Positions 1 to 9,506 are shown, counted from the first letter of the stretch. The stretch: DNA of 64,000 nt from Streptomyces sp. R28 (GCF_041052385.1 NZ_CP163439.1:7801001-7865000); one strand, 5' to 3'. Notes: a model not told the origin generated them from the sequence alone. Numbers and translations are program-made.

Positions 1-362
1 GCGAGGCTTTCGGTGTGCGCGGACGCGTGGAGCGCTCGCCGTGCGCAGGCCGCGTTGGTTCGGGGTGCAGGTCCGCGCGCCTTACGGATGCGTCGTCGTG
101 GGGGCGCCCAGACGCGCGGGCAGCGCGACTTGCCTGGCACACGCCGCTGCGAAGGTGTCCGTGAGGGAGCACCCGGACCGGTTCATCGCGTGAGCTGATC
201 CGTCCCGCGCTCCCATCCCCGTGGCCCGTCCCCGCCGGCGGCGGCTCAGTGGTGCTCGGGGTGGACCTGGGCTCGCGGGCTTGGTCGTCGTACTCGGCCC
301 GCCGTATCGCGCACGCAGTACGGCGCCGCCGTGCCGTCGGCCGAACACTCCTGTCGGTGTCC
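1..362. other. No supportable gene at the left edge
   Basis: I see no convincing coding region here. The short open frames on both strands are arginine-, proline- and alanine-rich, as expected of non-coding readings of GC-rich DNA. A gene entering from the left cannot be excluded but nothing identifies one. Confidence 0.4.
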
Positions 363-998
363 TCAGCGCGCCGCCGCGCGCCGGAGGACCTCCGAGGCCG
401 CGCCGCCGGTGCGGGGCAACGGGAGCGGTGACTCGGACGTGGCGAAGGGCTCCGGCGTCGAGTCGGCGTTGGGCCGGCGGCCGCCGCGACCCTCGCCGAG
501 GACCTGCCAGCCGTCACGGGTCAGCGTGATGTACGCCCCGCAGCGCAGGCCGTGCAGGGTGCAGGCGTCACGCAGGCCCCACATCCACGCGCCGTCCTCC
601 TCCGTCCAACGAGCGTTGCCCTCGCGGCAGTAGAGCAGTACCGCGGTACGTACCGGAGTGCGGCGCCGCAGGTCGTGCGGGATGACGCGGCGCAACTGGG
701 CGAGCAGCGCGTTGCGGAACATCCAGCCGTCGGCCGGAGCGGGGCGGCGGGTGAAGGAGGCGCTCGCACGCAGCCGCTCTTCCGCGTCGAGCACGGCCAC
801 GATCGCGGTCGCCGGCCCTGGCCGGTGCCGTGAGTGCAGACCGCTGACGACCTCGCGGGGGTTGCGCAGCAGCGGGATTCCCGCGGCAGCCCACTCCGCG
901 GGTTCGAGCATGCGGGCCAGGGGGTTGGCGGATGCGGCGGACAGGTCGGCTGACGTCGACATGGATGCCGCGGAGGACGGAGCGAATCCGAAGGTCAC
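363..998 (-). CDS. Conserved hypothetical protein, 211 aa
   Basis: A GTG start is chosen because a good ribosome binding site (GGGAGGACC) directly precedes it. The product is 211 aa, soluble, without signal peptide or membrane segment. The central part, with WMFRNALLAQLRRVIPHDL and then WTEEDGAWMWGLRDAC, is rich in Trp and has Cys/Leu patches that look like a folded domain. The first 40 residues (Ser/Ala) and the last 40 (Pro/Ser/Arg) look disordered. I do not recognise the family. It resembles proteins conserved among streptomycetes near the whiH-hrdB region, but that is memory of context and not a domain assignment. It runs in the same direction as recQ and is separated from it by 383 bp. 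Confidence 0.7.
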   Translation of the reverse strand: MTFGFAPSSAASMSTSADLSAASANPLARMLEPAEWAAAGIPLLRNPREVVSGLHSRHRPGPATAIVAVLDAEERLRASASFTRRPAPADGWMFRNALLAQLRRVIPHDLRRRTPVRTAVLLYCREGNARWTEEDGAWMWGLRDACTLHGLRCGAYITLTRDGWQVLGEGRGGRRPNADSTPEPFATSESPLPLPRTGGAASEVLRRAAAR

Positions 999-1381
999 GG
1001 TCCTCCCTTCGGCTACGCGCCCACACTGCGGGCGAGGTCGGATTCGGGGGAGCGCACACCGCAGCAGAGCCCTACCGGATCACGGACGAGCCGTGCGGGG
1101 AGCGGACTTCAATTCTTCCTGTCGAACCTGGATGCGGCAACGAGCAATTGGCGCCACCGACCGATATCTGGTGGTGCGCGGGTTATATCCCTACCCACTG
1201 CGTCACTGTGCGACGCATGCGACGACCGTGCACAACCAGGTCGCACGGCGTAGACGCATGGGAGGGGTCCCGAGCACGGACCGGTGTGGGCGGGGATTCG
1301 TGCGGCGCGGATGTCGCGGACGGGTGTCTCGTGTGGCACGCACGCGACGAGCATGCGATCGACCTTGCACGGCCAGGCTCG
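999..1381. other. Intergenic region upstream of the hypothetical gene
   Basis: This 383-bp gap lies between the recQ stop and the start of the leftward hypothetical gene. It probably carries that gene's promoter on the minus strand. I see no strong hairpin, repeat or RNA gene. The region around 1110-1200 is less GC-rich than its surroundings, which would fit a promoter, but I cannot place a -10/-35 pair with confidence. Confidence 0.35.
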
Positions 1382-3556
1382 TCAACCCTGCATGGCGAGG
1401 ACCAGCGGCATCACCCCCTGTGCACCGGCACGTCGGAGAATCCGGGCCGCGACCGCCAGGGTCCAGCCTGTCTCGGTGAAGTCGTCCACCAGCAGCACTG
1501 GGCCCGGGGTCTCGGCGAGAGCCGAAGCCAGGGTGGGCGGCAGGGTGAGTGCGCCGTCGAGTGCCTTGAGGCGCTGGGCGCTGTTGCTCCGGGAGAGCTG
1601 GGGTGCCTCGCCGGTGTACTGCAGGGAACCAAGCAGCGGGAGTCTGCCGACCTCTGCGATGCGTGCGCCCAGTGAGTTGATCAGTTGCGGACGTGTGCGT
1701 GAGGCGACCGTGACGACGCCGACCGGGCGCGGTGGGGCGTCCTGAGCTCCGGAGGCCCAACCGCCCGGTCCCTTGGCCCAGTCGACCAGTACACCCACGA
1801 CCGCCTTGGCCACGTCGTCGGGCACGGGCCCGTCCGGGGCGTGGGGTGCGAGCATCGGTCGCAGCCGGTTGCCCCAGCCGATGTCCGACAGTCGTCCCAA
1901 AGCCCGCCCCGGTGCGGCCTGTTCACCGGCCGGGATACGCCCCTTGAGGTCGACGCCGATGGCGGGCAGACCGGTCGGCCACATACGGCGCGGCTCCACC
2001 TCGACTCCCGCCCGAACGAGGTCGACGCGTGCGGCGTCCAGTGCGACCGTGGACGTATCGGCAGTGAAGCGCGCGCCCGCGCAGTTGTCGCAGCGACCGC
2101 AGGGCTTGGCCTCCTCGTCGTCGAGCTGACGCTGCAGGAACTCCATCCGGCAGCCCGTAGTCGAGGCGTACTCGCGCATCGCCTGCTGCTCGGCCTTGCG
2201 CTGCTTGGCGACCCAGTCGTAGCGCTCGGACTCGTACGTCCATGGCTGTCCGGTCGCGATCCAGCCACCCTTGACCCGCCGGACCGCCCCGTCCACGTCG
2301 AGGACCTTGAGCATGGTCTCCAAACGGGAGCGGCGAAGCTCCACCAAGGGCTCCAGGGCGGGCAGCGACAGTGGCCTGTCCGCCCGCGCGAGGACGTCGA
2401 GAGTGCGGCGCACCAGGTCCTCCGAAGGGAAGGCGAGCGAGGCGAAGTACTGCCAGATCGCCTCGTCCTCCTGGCCTGGAAGGAGGAGCACCTCGGCGTG
2501 CTCCACGCCGCGGCCGGCACGACCGACCTGCTGGTAGTAGGCGATGGGGGAGGAGGGCGAGCCGAGGTGCACCACGAAGCCGAGGTCGGGCTTGTCGAAG
2601 CCCATGCCGAGCGCGGAGGTGGCGATCAGGGCCTTGACCTTGTTACCGAGCAGGTCGTCCTCGGCCTGCTGACGGTCGGCGTTCTCCGTCTTGCCGGTGT
2701 AGGAGGCGACCGTGTGACCGCGATGCCGGAGGAAGGCCGTGACCTCCTCGGCGGCGGCCACCGTGAGCGTGTAGATGATCCCCGAACCCGGCAGGTCATC
2801 GAGGTGGTCGGCGAGCCACGCCATCCGGTGCGCGGCGTCCGGCAGGCGGAGCACACTCAGGCTCAGGCTGTCCCGGTCCAATGGGCCACGCAGCACCAGG
2901 GCGTCCGAAGTGCCCCCGGTACCGAGTTGTTCGGCGACATCGGCGGTCACGCGCGCGTTGGCGGTGGCGGTCGTCGCGAGCACGGGCACTCCGGGCGGGA
3001 GATCGGAGAGCATGGTGCGCAGCCGCCGGTAGTCCGGCCGGAAGTCGTGGCCCCAGTCCGAGATGCAGTGCGCCTCGTCCACCACGAGAAGGCCGGTCGC
3101 CGCGGCCAGCTTGGGCAGGACCTGATCGCGGAAGTCCGGGTTGTTGAGGCGTTCCGGGGAGACCAGCAGTACATCGACGTCGCCCGCGGCGATCTCGTGC
3201 TGAATGGTGTCCCATTCCTCGGTGTTGGAGGAGTTGATGGTCCGCGCGTGGATCCCGGCGCGGGCCGCGGCCTCGACCTGGTTGCGCATCAGCGCGAGCA
3301 ACGGGGAGACGATCACCGTCGGGCCGCTGCCGCGGGCCCGCAGCAGCGAGGTGGCCACGAAGTAGACCGCGGACTTGCCCCACCCCGTGCGCTGCACGAC
3401 CAGGGCTCGGCGTCTGTCGGCGACCAGTGCCTCGATCGCCCGCCACTGGTCCTCACGCAGCCGGGCCGCGCCGGTGGCGTCTCCGACGAGGCGTGCGAGG
3501 ACCGCGTCGGCGGCCGCCCGGAGATCCGCGTTGCTCGTGTGCTCCATGCGTCCCAT
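1382..3556 (-). CDS. recQ: RecQ-family ATP-dependent DNA helicase with C-terminal phosphoribosyltransferase-like domain
   Basis: This is a superfamily 2 DNA helicase of about 724 aa. Visible motifs are a Walker A variant (RTGWGKSAVYF), DEAH (LLVVDEAHCISDWGHDFR), TTATANARV, and motif VI (YYQQVGRAGRG). A Cys cluster (CRM...CGRCDNC) matches the RecQ zinc-binding region. A non-standard C-terminal part of about 190 aa ends in VLLVDDFTETGWTLAVAARIL, which looks like a PRPP-binding loop of the type I phosphoribosyltransferase fold. The family unwinds 3'-5' in recombination and fork repair; the role of the tail is unknown. The start is uncertain: a GTG at 3571 and an ATG at 3547 are alternatives and none has a strong ribosome binding site. 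Confidence 0.9.
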   Translation of the reverse strand: MGRMEHTSNADLRAAADAVLARLVGDATGAARLREDQWRAIEALVADRRRALVVQRTGWGKSAVYFVATSLLRARGSGPTVIVSPLLALMRNQVEAAARAGIHARTINSSNTEEWDTIQHEIAAGDVDVLLVSPERLNNPDFRDQVLPKLAAATGLLVVDEAHCISDWGHDFRPDYRRLRTMLSDLPPGVPVLATTATANARVTADVAEQLGTGGTSDALVLRGPLDRDSLSLSVLRLPDAAHRMAWLADHLDDLPGSGIIYTLTVAAAEEVTAFLRHRGHTVASYTGKTENADRQQAEDDLLGNKVKALIATSALGMGFDKPDLGFVVHLGSPSSPIAYYQQVGRAGRGVEHAEVLLLPGQEDEAIWQYFASLAFPSEDLVRRTLDVLARADRPLSLPALEPLVELRRSRLETMLKVLDVDGAVRRVKGGWIATGQPWTYESERYDWVAKQRKAEQQAMREYASTTGCRMEFLQRQLDDEEAKPCGRCDNCAGARFTADTSTVALDAARVDLVRAGVEVEPRRMWPTGLPAIGVDLKGRIPAGEQAAPGRALGRLSDIGWGNRLRPMLAPHAPDGPVPDDVAKAVVGVLVDWAKGPGGWASGAQDAPPRPVGVVTVASRTRPQLINSLGARIAEVGRLPLLGSLQYTGEAPQLSRSNSAQRLKALDGALTLPPTLASALAETPGPVLLVDDFTETGWTLAVAARILRRAGAQGVMPLVLAMQG

Positions 3557-3815
3557 ACAACAGGACGGCACTGACAGAGGGGAGCCGGGCGGGGCGGGAC
3601 GCCGATTTTGGGCCGGGCGGTGTGGGGCGGATGTGCGGTTTCGGGGCCGGGGGTGTGCGGGGCGCCGGGCCCAGCCATCGCGGTGTGGCAGCTGACCACT
3701 GCCGGGCCGGGGCAGGAGAGGGGTCGGCCCTCGACATACGACGCGTTGTCGTGTCCCTGGTCGGAGTTATCCACAGGGCAAAGCGGAGCCTCGCGATCCG
3801 CGAGATCGTCTGCGC

Positions 3816-5576
3816 ATGACGAACCACAGCGAAGCGACTGGATCTTCCGAAAACGACGGCACCGCAGGCAGCGAACAGCACCTCGCCCCGCGGGCCGGCG
3901 GCCCGACCGACGTACCTGACGTGTCTGGCGTGCATGACATGCACGATGTGCATGAGGGACACGATGTGCAGCGTGGGCATGACGTGCAGGCTGGGCATGG
4001 CACCCACCCAGGGCTCGCGCAACAAGCGGACCAATCCGACCGCACCGCATACGAAGGGCAGCCGGCCGACCAGCAGGTCACCCTGCGCACCCCGGCCGAA
4101 CTGGCCGATGCGTTGCCGTATCTCCTCGGATACCGCCCCGAGGACAGCATCGTGCTCGTCGCCCTGCACGACAGGGGTGGCCGCGGCCGGTTCGGTGGCC
4201 GGGCACGGCTCGGCATTCCCGCGAGTACGGACGACTGGGACTCCGCGGCCAGGCAGCTGACCCACGGACTGGTGAGGGGCAGCGAGCGCAGGGGAGCCCG
4301 GGCCGAGCAGATGGTCGCCTTCCTCTGCCAGGAACCGGCACAGGGCGAGACCGGCCAACAGGTCATGGAACGGCTGCGCCCGCTGGCCCAGAAGATGCGT
4401 CTCGCCTGCGGCGGTCTGGACGTCCCGGTGATCGAGGCCCTGTGCATCTCCGACGGTCGCTTCTGGTCGTACTGCTGCGACAAGGAGGATTGCTGTCCGC
4501 CCGAGGGGCGGCCGATGGGTTTGCCCGGTACGTCCGTGCTGGCTGCCGCGGCCACGTACGCCGGACTGCAGGTGCGCGGAACGCTGCGCGAGTTGCAGGC
4601 CAGGCTGTTGCCCTGGGAGACCGCCGCAGCCCTGGAACAGGAGATCGCCCTGGACACCGTCGGCATGGCGCTCGTCCCCAGGATCCTCGACGACGCGACA
4701 CGCTCGGGCGTGGCAGAGGAGACGCTGGAGCTCGCCGAGCGGCTCCTGAGCCGCTTCGCCGCGGCCCCGCCCGCGTCCGGAACGCTCACTGCGGATCTCC
4801 GCGACGACGAACTGCTCGGACACGACGAAGCCGCGAGGCTCATTCTGGGCCTGCAGGACCGCTCGACCCGCGACCGCGTGGCCGAGTGGATGGAGGGCGA
4901 CGAGGCCGGTCCCGCCCTCCGGCTCTGGCGAGCGCTGGCCCGCCGCTGCGTCGGACCGTACCGCGAGTACGCCGCGCCGCCCCTCACCCTCGCCGGCTGG
5001 GTCGCCTGGTCCACCGGTGACGATCTGGAGGCCCGAGAAGCCCTTGCCATGGCACTCGGCGCCGACACCGACTACCTCTTCGCGCGCCTCCTGCACCAGG
5101 CCTGCAACGAGGGTCTGGACCCCGAGTCGATCCGCCGTTGCCTGCGCGCGGAACGCGTGGGTCGCGAGCGGACGGACGCCGGGCGCCTCGACAGGCCGGA
5201 GGATGCCGAAGAGCCGTTGCGGGGCGCGGCAGTTGAGTCCAAGCCGATGTCGGACGCGAGTCATCGCCGCCGGTCTCGGCACGATGCGGGTGCGGCCGGC
5301 AGTTTCCTGCGCTCCGCACGGGGCGCCGGGCGAGAGCGGGCTGCGAGCGGCTCGCGCCCGCGTACTACGGCGGGGACACATCCCGGTGCCCCGCGGCCGG
5401 GCGGCACGTCTGCGCGTACCTCGAAGCGCACGGCTGCGCGCACGCCCAAGAGCACGGCTCCGCCCACCTCGAACAGCACGGCCGCGCGCACCTCGAAGAA
5501 GGGAACCGCGCGTCGGAGCGGGCCCCGTCCGGACGGTGTGCGTCCCGGAAAAGCGGGCGCCGAGGGGGACGCGTGA
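3816..5576 (+). CDS. DUF4192 domain-containing protein
   Basis: A 586-aa soluble protein. The segment from about residue 88 (QVTLRTPAELADALPYLLG, then RPEDSIVLVALHD) is the characteristic opening of DUF4192, an actinobacterial family of unknown function; the domain runs to about residue 430. Two low-complexity ends flank it. Residues of roughly 40-70 form a His/Asp/Gly-rich run (HDMHDVHEGHDVQ and similar), encoded by imperfect repeats of a gtgcatgac-like unit. The last 100 residues are a basic Thr/Ser/Ala/Lys/Arg tail. The ATG at 3816 is the first start in a clearly coding frame. It is transcribed divergently from recQ across 259 bp. The His run could bind metal and the tail nucleic acid, but that is inference only. 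Confidence 0.85.
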   Translation: MTNHSEATGSSENDGTAGSEQHLAPRAGGPTDVPDVSGVHDMHDVHEGHDVQRGHDVQAGHGTHPGLAQQADQSDRTAYEGQPADQQVTLRTPAELADALPYLLGYRPEDSIVLVALHDRGGRGRFGGRARLGIPASTDDWDSAARQLTHGLVRGSERRGARAEQMVAFLCQEPAQGETGQQVMERLRPLAQKMRLACGGLDVPVIEALCISDGRFWSYCCDKEDCCPPEGRPMGLPGTSVLAAAATYAGLQVRGTLRELQARLLPWETAAALEQEIALDTVGMALVPRILDDATRSGVAEETLELAERLLSRFAAAPPASGTLTADLRDDELLGHDEAARLILGLQDRSTRDRVAEWMEGDEAGPALRLWRALARRCVGPYREYAAPPLTLAGWVAWSTGDDLEAREALAMALGADTDYLFARLLHQACNEGLDPESIRRCLRAERVGRERTDAGRLDRPEDAEEPLRGAAVESKPMSDASHRRRSRHDAGAAGSFLRSARGAGRERAASGSRPRTTAGTHPGAPRPGGTSARTSKRTAARTPKSTAPPTSNSTAARTSKKGTARRSGPRPDGVRPGKAGAEGDA

Positions 5577-6058
5577 GCCGTTACGGGCAGAGCACTGACC
5601 GATGGTGTCGAAGCGATGGCCGTCGCGGGCAGCGCACTGATCGAGGCCGTGGAGGTGAAGGTAGTCACGGCGCGAGGCGCGGGCGCCAACCAGGGAACGG
5701 CGTCCGTGAGCCGGGTCTGCACCATCAGTTCCGCGATCCGGGTCTACGCGATCAGCTCCGTGATCCCAGTCGCCACAAACAGCAGAGGTCGGCCGATGAC
5801 TTGTCCCTGGGACGGCACCGACCTCGTGGCCGCCTCCGTGTCCCGGAGGCCCTCAGCCGGCCTGGCGAACTCGGTGAACGCGGTGACCATTCCGCGCGGT
5901 TACCCCATCACGGGCGTGACTTGGAGGAGTCCCTCCCCGTTCACCTGAGTGGCGGAACGCCTGGACTGGCTGTGCCGCCGCACCGCCCCTGTCACCCCGG
6001 GTCCCCCAGCCGGCGCCGCACACGCCCGAGGCGCAACGAGCGCAGAGGAAGCCGCCCC
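5577..6058. other. 482-bp gap with no convincing gene
   Basis: Several frames stay open here because of high GC, but none has a ribosome binding site with plausible protein composition. An imperfect duplicated segment occurs near the start: gggcagagcactgaccgatg at about 5584 and gggcagcgcactgatcgagg at about 5627. The reading frame of the downstream debranching-type gene is open back to 5573, so an upstream start cannot be formally excluded, but composition changes at 6059. Confidence 0.4.
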
Positions 6059-8461
6059 ATGCCACAGCCGCCCCCCGCATCCCCGGCCGCCGACGACCGC
6101 GCGACAGCCGGTCGGCCGGTGCCGTCTCCCAGGCTGGATACGGAGCTGTCTCCCGTCGGCGCCGGTGCAGGGCGGCACACATCCGGGATTCCGAGCGATG
6201 CCACCGGCAGTTCCCCGCAGGCCGGCGACGGCTGGTCCCTGCCGGCTTCGGCGGACCAGGGGTGGGTCTCCGCCCGATCGGCGGACCAGGGCCCGTCTCC
6301 TGTCTGGCGGCCGACGGCAGGCCAGGACGCTCGCCCCTACCGGTGGGAAGGACAGGCCGGGCTTCCCGTTCAGCCGACGAGACCCACAAGGCACAGCCCC
6401 TCGCCCTTGTCGCCCGCGAGTCCGGGCCCGATGTCGTCACTCGCCGACCACGCACGACGCTCCAACCCGCCCAAAGACACCCCGTCGGCTCAGTCATCGA
6501 CCGCTCGTCGGTCGGCCGACCTGCCCCCTACTCACGACGCCATGATCTGCGTGGCCCTCCCGGGTCTCGCCGTCTCCACGAACCAGGGGCAGTTGACGGG
6601 CCGGGGCCTCGAGGGGTTCTACCGCGCGGGCCGGCGCGTGCTCTCGCGCTGCCAGGTCCGTGTGGCCGGACGCGAACCGCTGCCGGTCCAAGCTCGGATG
6701 ACGGCGGCCGACTGTGCTCGTTTCGTGGGCACGCTGCGCACCTCCCCGCAGGCGGGCCCGGACCCGGACGTCGTCGTCGTGCGAACCCGTCACGCCGACG
6801 GGACCGAGCGGATCACGCTGCACAGTGCGGCCGTGCGCCCGCTGCTTGTGCCGGTCGAGGTCGCGCTGGGTACGGACTTGGCCGACCTCGGTGCGATCGC
6901 GTGCGGCAACTCGGGGCAGGAAGTGCCCGCCACGGTCCACGATTCGGGCCTGCGCTGGTCGTCCGCCCATGGGAACTCGACAGTGACGGCCGACCCGTCG
7001 CCTGCCGACGCGCTGGCCTCCGCGGGGCTGCTGCGCTGGGAGTTCGCACTGCCCCCGGGCGGCAGCGTGAGCATCGAGCTGCGGGTGCGTCTGGACGGGG
7101 CGGGACCCGTGCGGGCCGTTGGCCGAGCGGCTACGAGCCCGCTGGCTCCCGCGCGGGCGGCCGGTGACGATCCCAGAGTGGAGGCCCTGCTGCGGACGAG
7201 CGTCGAGGACCTCCAGGCCCTCCTGCTGCGGGACCACGCGCACCCCGCCGACACACACCTGGCCGCCGGGGTTCCCTGGCGCTGCGGCCTGGCCCCGGCC
7301 GAGGCCCTCGCCGCGGCCCGGATGACCCTGCCCCTGGGTACCCGGCTCGCCGTGGGTACGCTGCGCACCCTCGCCCGCACCCAACTTCGGGGCCAGGGAC
7401 CGCAGTCCGGCATGATCCCCGGGCCGATACGGGACGCGGGCCCGCATCTGCCGCCGGGTTGCACAGGCACGGAGGCCACGCTGCTCTTTCCCGCGCTGCT
7501 CGCGGAGGCCCGACTCTGGGGGCTGCCCGGACCCGAGACCGAGGAACTCCTCCCGGCGGCCGAGCGGTGTCTGACCTGGCTGCGGGCCACTGCGGGCGAC
7601 GGCACGTATCTGCGCGACCCGCACCCCGGTGGGCCGGTCCGCTGCGAGACCCAGGCCCATGCCCATCGTGCGGCACTGCTCGGCGCCGATCTCCTCGATG
7701 CCTGCGGCAGACCGGGCGGCGGCGAACTGCGGCAGTGGGCCGGGGCGCTGCGGACGACGTTCCGGGCGGACTTCTGGATCGACGACGTGGGCGGCGGCCG
7801 ACCCGCGGCTGCCCGAGCCCCGGACGGACGACACGTGCCGCATCTGGGCGCCGCCGCCGTCCATCTCCTCGACACCGGCCTGCTGGGTGGGGGAGAGCAG
7901 GCCCCAGGTCTGCTCGACAAGGTGCAGACCGCACAACTCGCCCGGCTGCTCGGCGGGCCGGCCATGGACTCGGGGTGGGGACTTCGCGGGCTGAGCGCGA
8001 AGGAAGCGGGGCACAACCCCTTCGGCCACCGCAGTGGTGCCGTGCGGGTCCACGAGACGGCGCTGGCTGTCGCGGGCCTGGCCACGGCCGACTACGAGAA
8101 GGAGGCAAGTGCGCTGCTGCGGGGCCTACTGGGGGCGGCAGAGGCGTTCGGCCACCGGTTGCCCGAGATGTACGCGGGGGAGCGGCGCACCGACGGAAGC
8201 GCCCCTCTCCCGCATCCGGCGGCCTGTCGCCCCGCGGCCACGGCAGCGGCAGCCGGGGTGCTGATGTTGACCACGCTCGCGGGTATCCGCCCGGACGCCC
8301 CCGCGGGGACGGTCACACTGCGGCCCGTGCGTAGTGCACCGCTCGGCGAGATCGTCCTGACGGGCCTCAGAGTCGCCGGCGCCCCCTTCTCCGTACGCGT
8401 CAGCCGACTGGGTCTCGCCATGGTCGAGGAGGCGGCCGACGGCCTGCAATTGCGGGCGTGA
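6059..8461 (+). CDS. Glycogen debranching-type protein (amylo-alpha-1,6-glucosidase-like)
   Basis: An 800-aa protein. The ATG at 6059 follows a usable ribosome binding site (AGAGGAAG). Residues 1-160 are a Pro/Ser/Gly-rich, probably disordered leader. The folded part starts at MICVALPGLAVSTNQGQLTG, typical of the N-terminal domain of actinobacterial glycogen-debranching proteins that position a loop near the active site. The rest (about residues 360-760) is helix-rich with repeated Trp/Leu/Arg segments, as in an (alpha/alpha)6 barrel. The family hydrolyses alpha-1,6 branches of glycogen-like glucans, but I cannot identify the catalytic acids by eye, so activity is unproven. Genes of this kind sit between DUF4192 and NUDIX genes in streptomycetes. 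An internal ATG at 6541 could give a leaderless form. Confidence 0.8.
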   Translation: MPQPPPASPAADDRATAGRPVPSPRLDTELSPVGAGAGRHTSGIPSDATGSSPQAGDGWSLPASADQGWVSARSADQGPSPVWRPTAGQDARPYRWEGQAGLPVQPTRPTRHSPSPLSPASPGPMSSLADHARRSNPPKDTPSAQSSTARRSADLPPTHDAMICVALPGLAVSTNQGQLTGRGLEGFYRAGRRVLSRCQVRVAGREPLPVQARMTAADCARFVGTLRTSPQAGPDPDVVVVRTRHADGTERITLHSAAVRPLLVPVEVALGTDLADLGAIACGNSGQEVPATVHDSGLRWSSAHGNSTVTADPSPADALASAGLLRWEFALPPGGSVSIELRVRLDGAGPVRAVGRAATSPLAPARAAGDDPRVEALLRTSVEDLQALLLRDHAHPADTHLAAGVPWRCGLAPAEALAAARMTLPLGTRLAVGTLRTLARTQLRGQGPQSGMIPGPIRDAGPHLPPGCTGTEATLLFPALLAEARLWGLPGPETEELLPAAERCLTWLRATAGDGTYLRDPHPGGPVRCETQAHAHRAALLGADLLDACGRPGGGELRQWAGALRTTFRADFWIDDVGGGRPAAARAPDGRHVPHLGAAAVHLLDTGLLGGGEQAPGLLDKVQTAQLARLLGGPAMDSGWGLRGLSAKEAGHNPFGHRSGAVRVHETALAVAGLATADYEKEASALLRGLLGAAEAFGHRLPEMYAGERRTDGSAPLPHPAACRPAATAAAAGVLMLTTLAGIRPDAPAGTVTLRPVRSAPLGEIVLTGLRVAGAPFSVRVSRLGLAMVEEAADGLQLRA

Positions 8462-8560
8462 CCTCGTACGACGCCACACGGCACGACGACGGAGCGGGGT
8501 GGTGAGGCTGATATTGGGCCGAATTGGATCAGCCATCGGTGGAGCTGACGAAGGGAGTGT

Positions 8561-8582
8561 TTATCGTCAAGCAGACGACTAT
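8561..8582. promoter_or_regulatory. Candidate operator of the NUDIX/NrtR-type regulator
   Basis: An imperfect inverted repeat lies 10-31 bp before the ATG of the NUDIX regulator. TCGTC (8564-8568) and GACGA (8574-8578) form a perfect dyad with a 5-bp spacer, flanked by AT-rich ends (TTA and CTAT). NrtR-family repressors usually bind AT-flanked dyads of this type in their own promoters, so autoregulation is likely. Assignment is by position and resemblance only. Confidence 0.4.
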
Positions 8583-8591
8583 GATCGCCGC

Positions 8592-9350
8592 ATGCCCTAC
8601 GACCCGTCAGCCTTTCCGCCCTTTGCCGTCACCGTGGACCTGGTCGTGCTGACCGTGCGACGCCATGCCCTGTGCGCGCTGGCGGTGCGCAGGGGCGAAC
8701 CGCCGTTCCAGGGGCGCTGGGCGCTGCCCGGTGGGTTCGTACGGGCCGACGAGGACCTGGCGCAGGCCGCCGCGCGTGAGCTGGCCGAGGAGACCGGGCT
8801 GCGCGCCCACGACCCCGCCGTTCCCGCACAGGACAACGGCGCACACCTGGAGCAGCTCGCGACATACGGCGACCCCAAGCGTGACCCTCGGATGCGCGTG
8901 GTCAGCGTCGCTCACCTCGCGCTGGCTCCCGATCTGCCCGCACCCCGCGCGGGTGGCGATGCCAGCAACGCGCGCTGGGCGCCGGTCGATGAGTTGCTGC
9001 AGCAAAGCGGTTACGGCCGGGACGGCGAACCGGTCGCGCCGCTCGCCTTCGATCACGCGCAGATCCTGGCCGACGGGGTGGAGCGCGCCCGCTCCAAGAT
9101 CGAGTACTCGTCGCTGGCCACGGCGTTCTGCCCCACCGAGTTCACCGTCGGCGAGCTGCGCCGGGTCTATGAGGCGGTGTGGGGCGTGGCGCTCGACCCC
9201 CGCAACTTCCACCGCAAGGTCACGGGCACGCCGGGCTTCCTCGTCCCCACCGGCGGCACCACCACACGCCAGGGCGGCCGCCCCGCCCAGCTCTTCCGGG
9301 CCGGCGGAGCCACGCTGCTCAACCCCCCGATGCTGCGCCCGGAGGTGTGA
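8592..9350 (+). CDS. NUDIX domain/winged-helix transcriptional regulator (NrtR-like)
   Basis: A 252-aa protein with a full NUDIX box at residues 48-70: Gly48, Glu54, then RELAEETGL, matching GX5EX7REUXEEXGU. The C-terminal 80 residues (FTVGELRRVYEAVWGVALDPRNFHRK) are the winged-helix domain of the NrtR family, which in bacteria represses NAD or sugar metabolism genes and senses ADP-ribose or related nucleotides through the NUDIX fold. An intact NUDIX box means hydrolase activity may also be retained. The ATG at 8592 is chosen because the family N-terminus (YDPSAFPPFAVTVDLVVL) begins there; a candidate operator overlaps its 5' side. No NAD-pathway gene is adjacent, so its targets are not obvious. 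Confidence 0.88.
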   Translation: MPYDPSAFPPFAVTVDLVVLTVRRHALCALAVRRGEPPFQGRWALPGGFVRADEDLAQAAARELAEETGLRAHDPAVPAQDNGAHLEQLATYGDPKRDPRMRVVSVAHLALAPDLPAPRAGGDASNARWAPVDELLQQSGYGRDGEPVAPLAFDHAQILADGVERARSKIEYSSLATAFCPTEFTVGELRRVYEAVWGVALDPRNFHRKVTGTPGFLVPTGGTTTRQGGRPAQLFRAGGATLLNPPMLRPEV

Positions 9351-9494
9351 CGCGAGAGTCCCGGCCGGGATGCCGTGCCGAGATGCCGGGCATGGCCGGA
9401 CGGTGCGACCTTGATCGGGGGCGAAGGGCGAACAGGGGGCCGAGCGGGCCGATCTGTGCCGGGAGAGGGCCGTGCGCTGCCCGAAAAAACGGAC

Positions 9495-9506
9495 ATAGCG
9501 CGCTAT
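9495..9506. promoter_or_regulatory. Perfect 12-bp palindrome ATAGCGCGCTAT at the ABC gene start
   Basis: A perfect 12-bp palindrome ends two bases before a TTG and ten before a GTG that could start the ABC transporter gene. No ribosome binding site is visible, so the transcript may be leaderless and the palindrome would then overlap the promoter. Operator function is inferred from position alone. Confidence 0.35.

Noticed and set aside
1841..3574. 577-aa plus-strand open frame opposite recQ
   Set aside because: Antisense shadow; the minus frame carries all RecQ motifs.
5616..5948. 110-aa open frame between the DUF4192 and debranching-type genes
   Set aside because: Composition and lack of ribosome binding site do not support coding.
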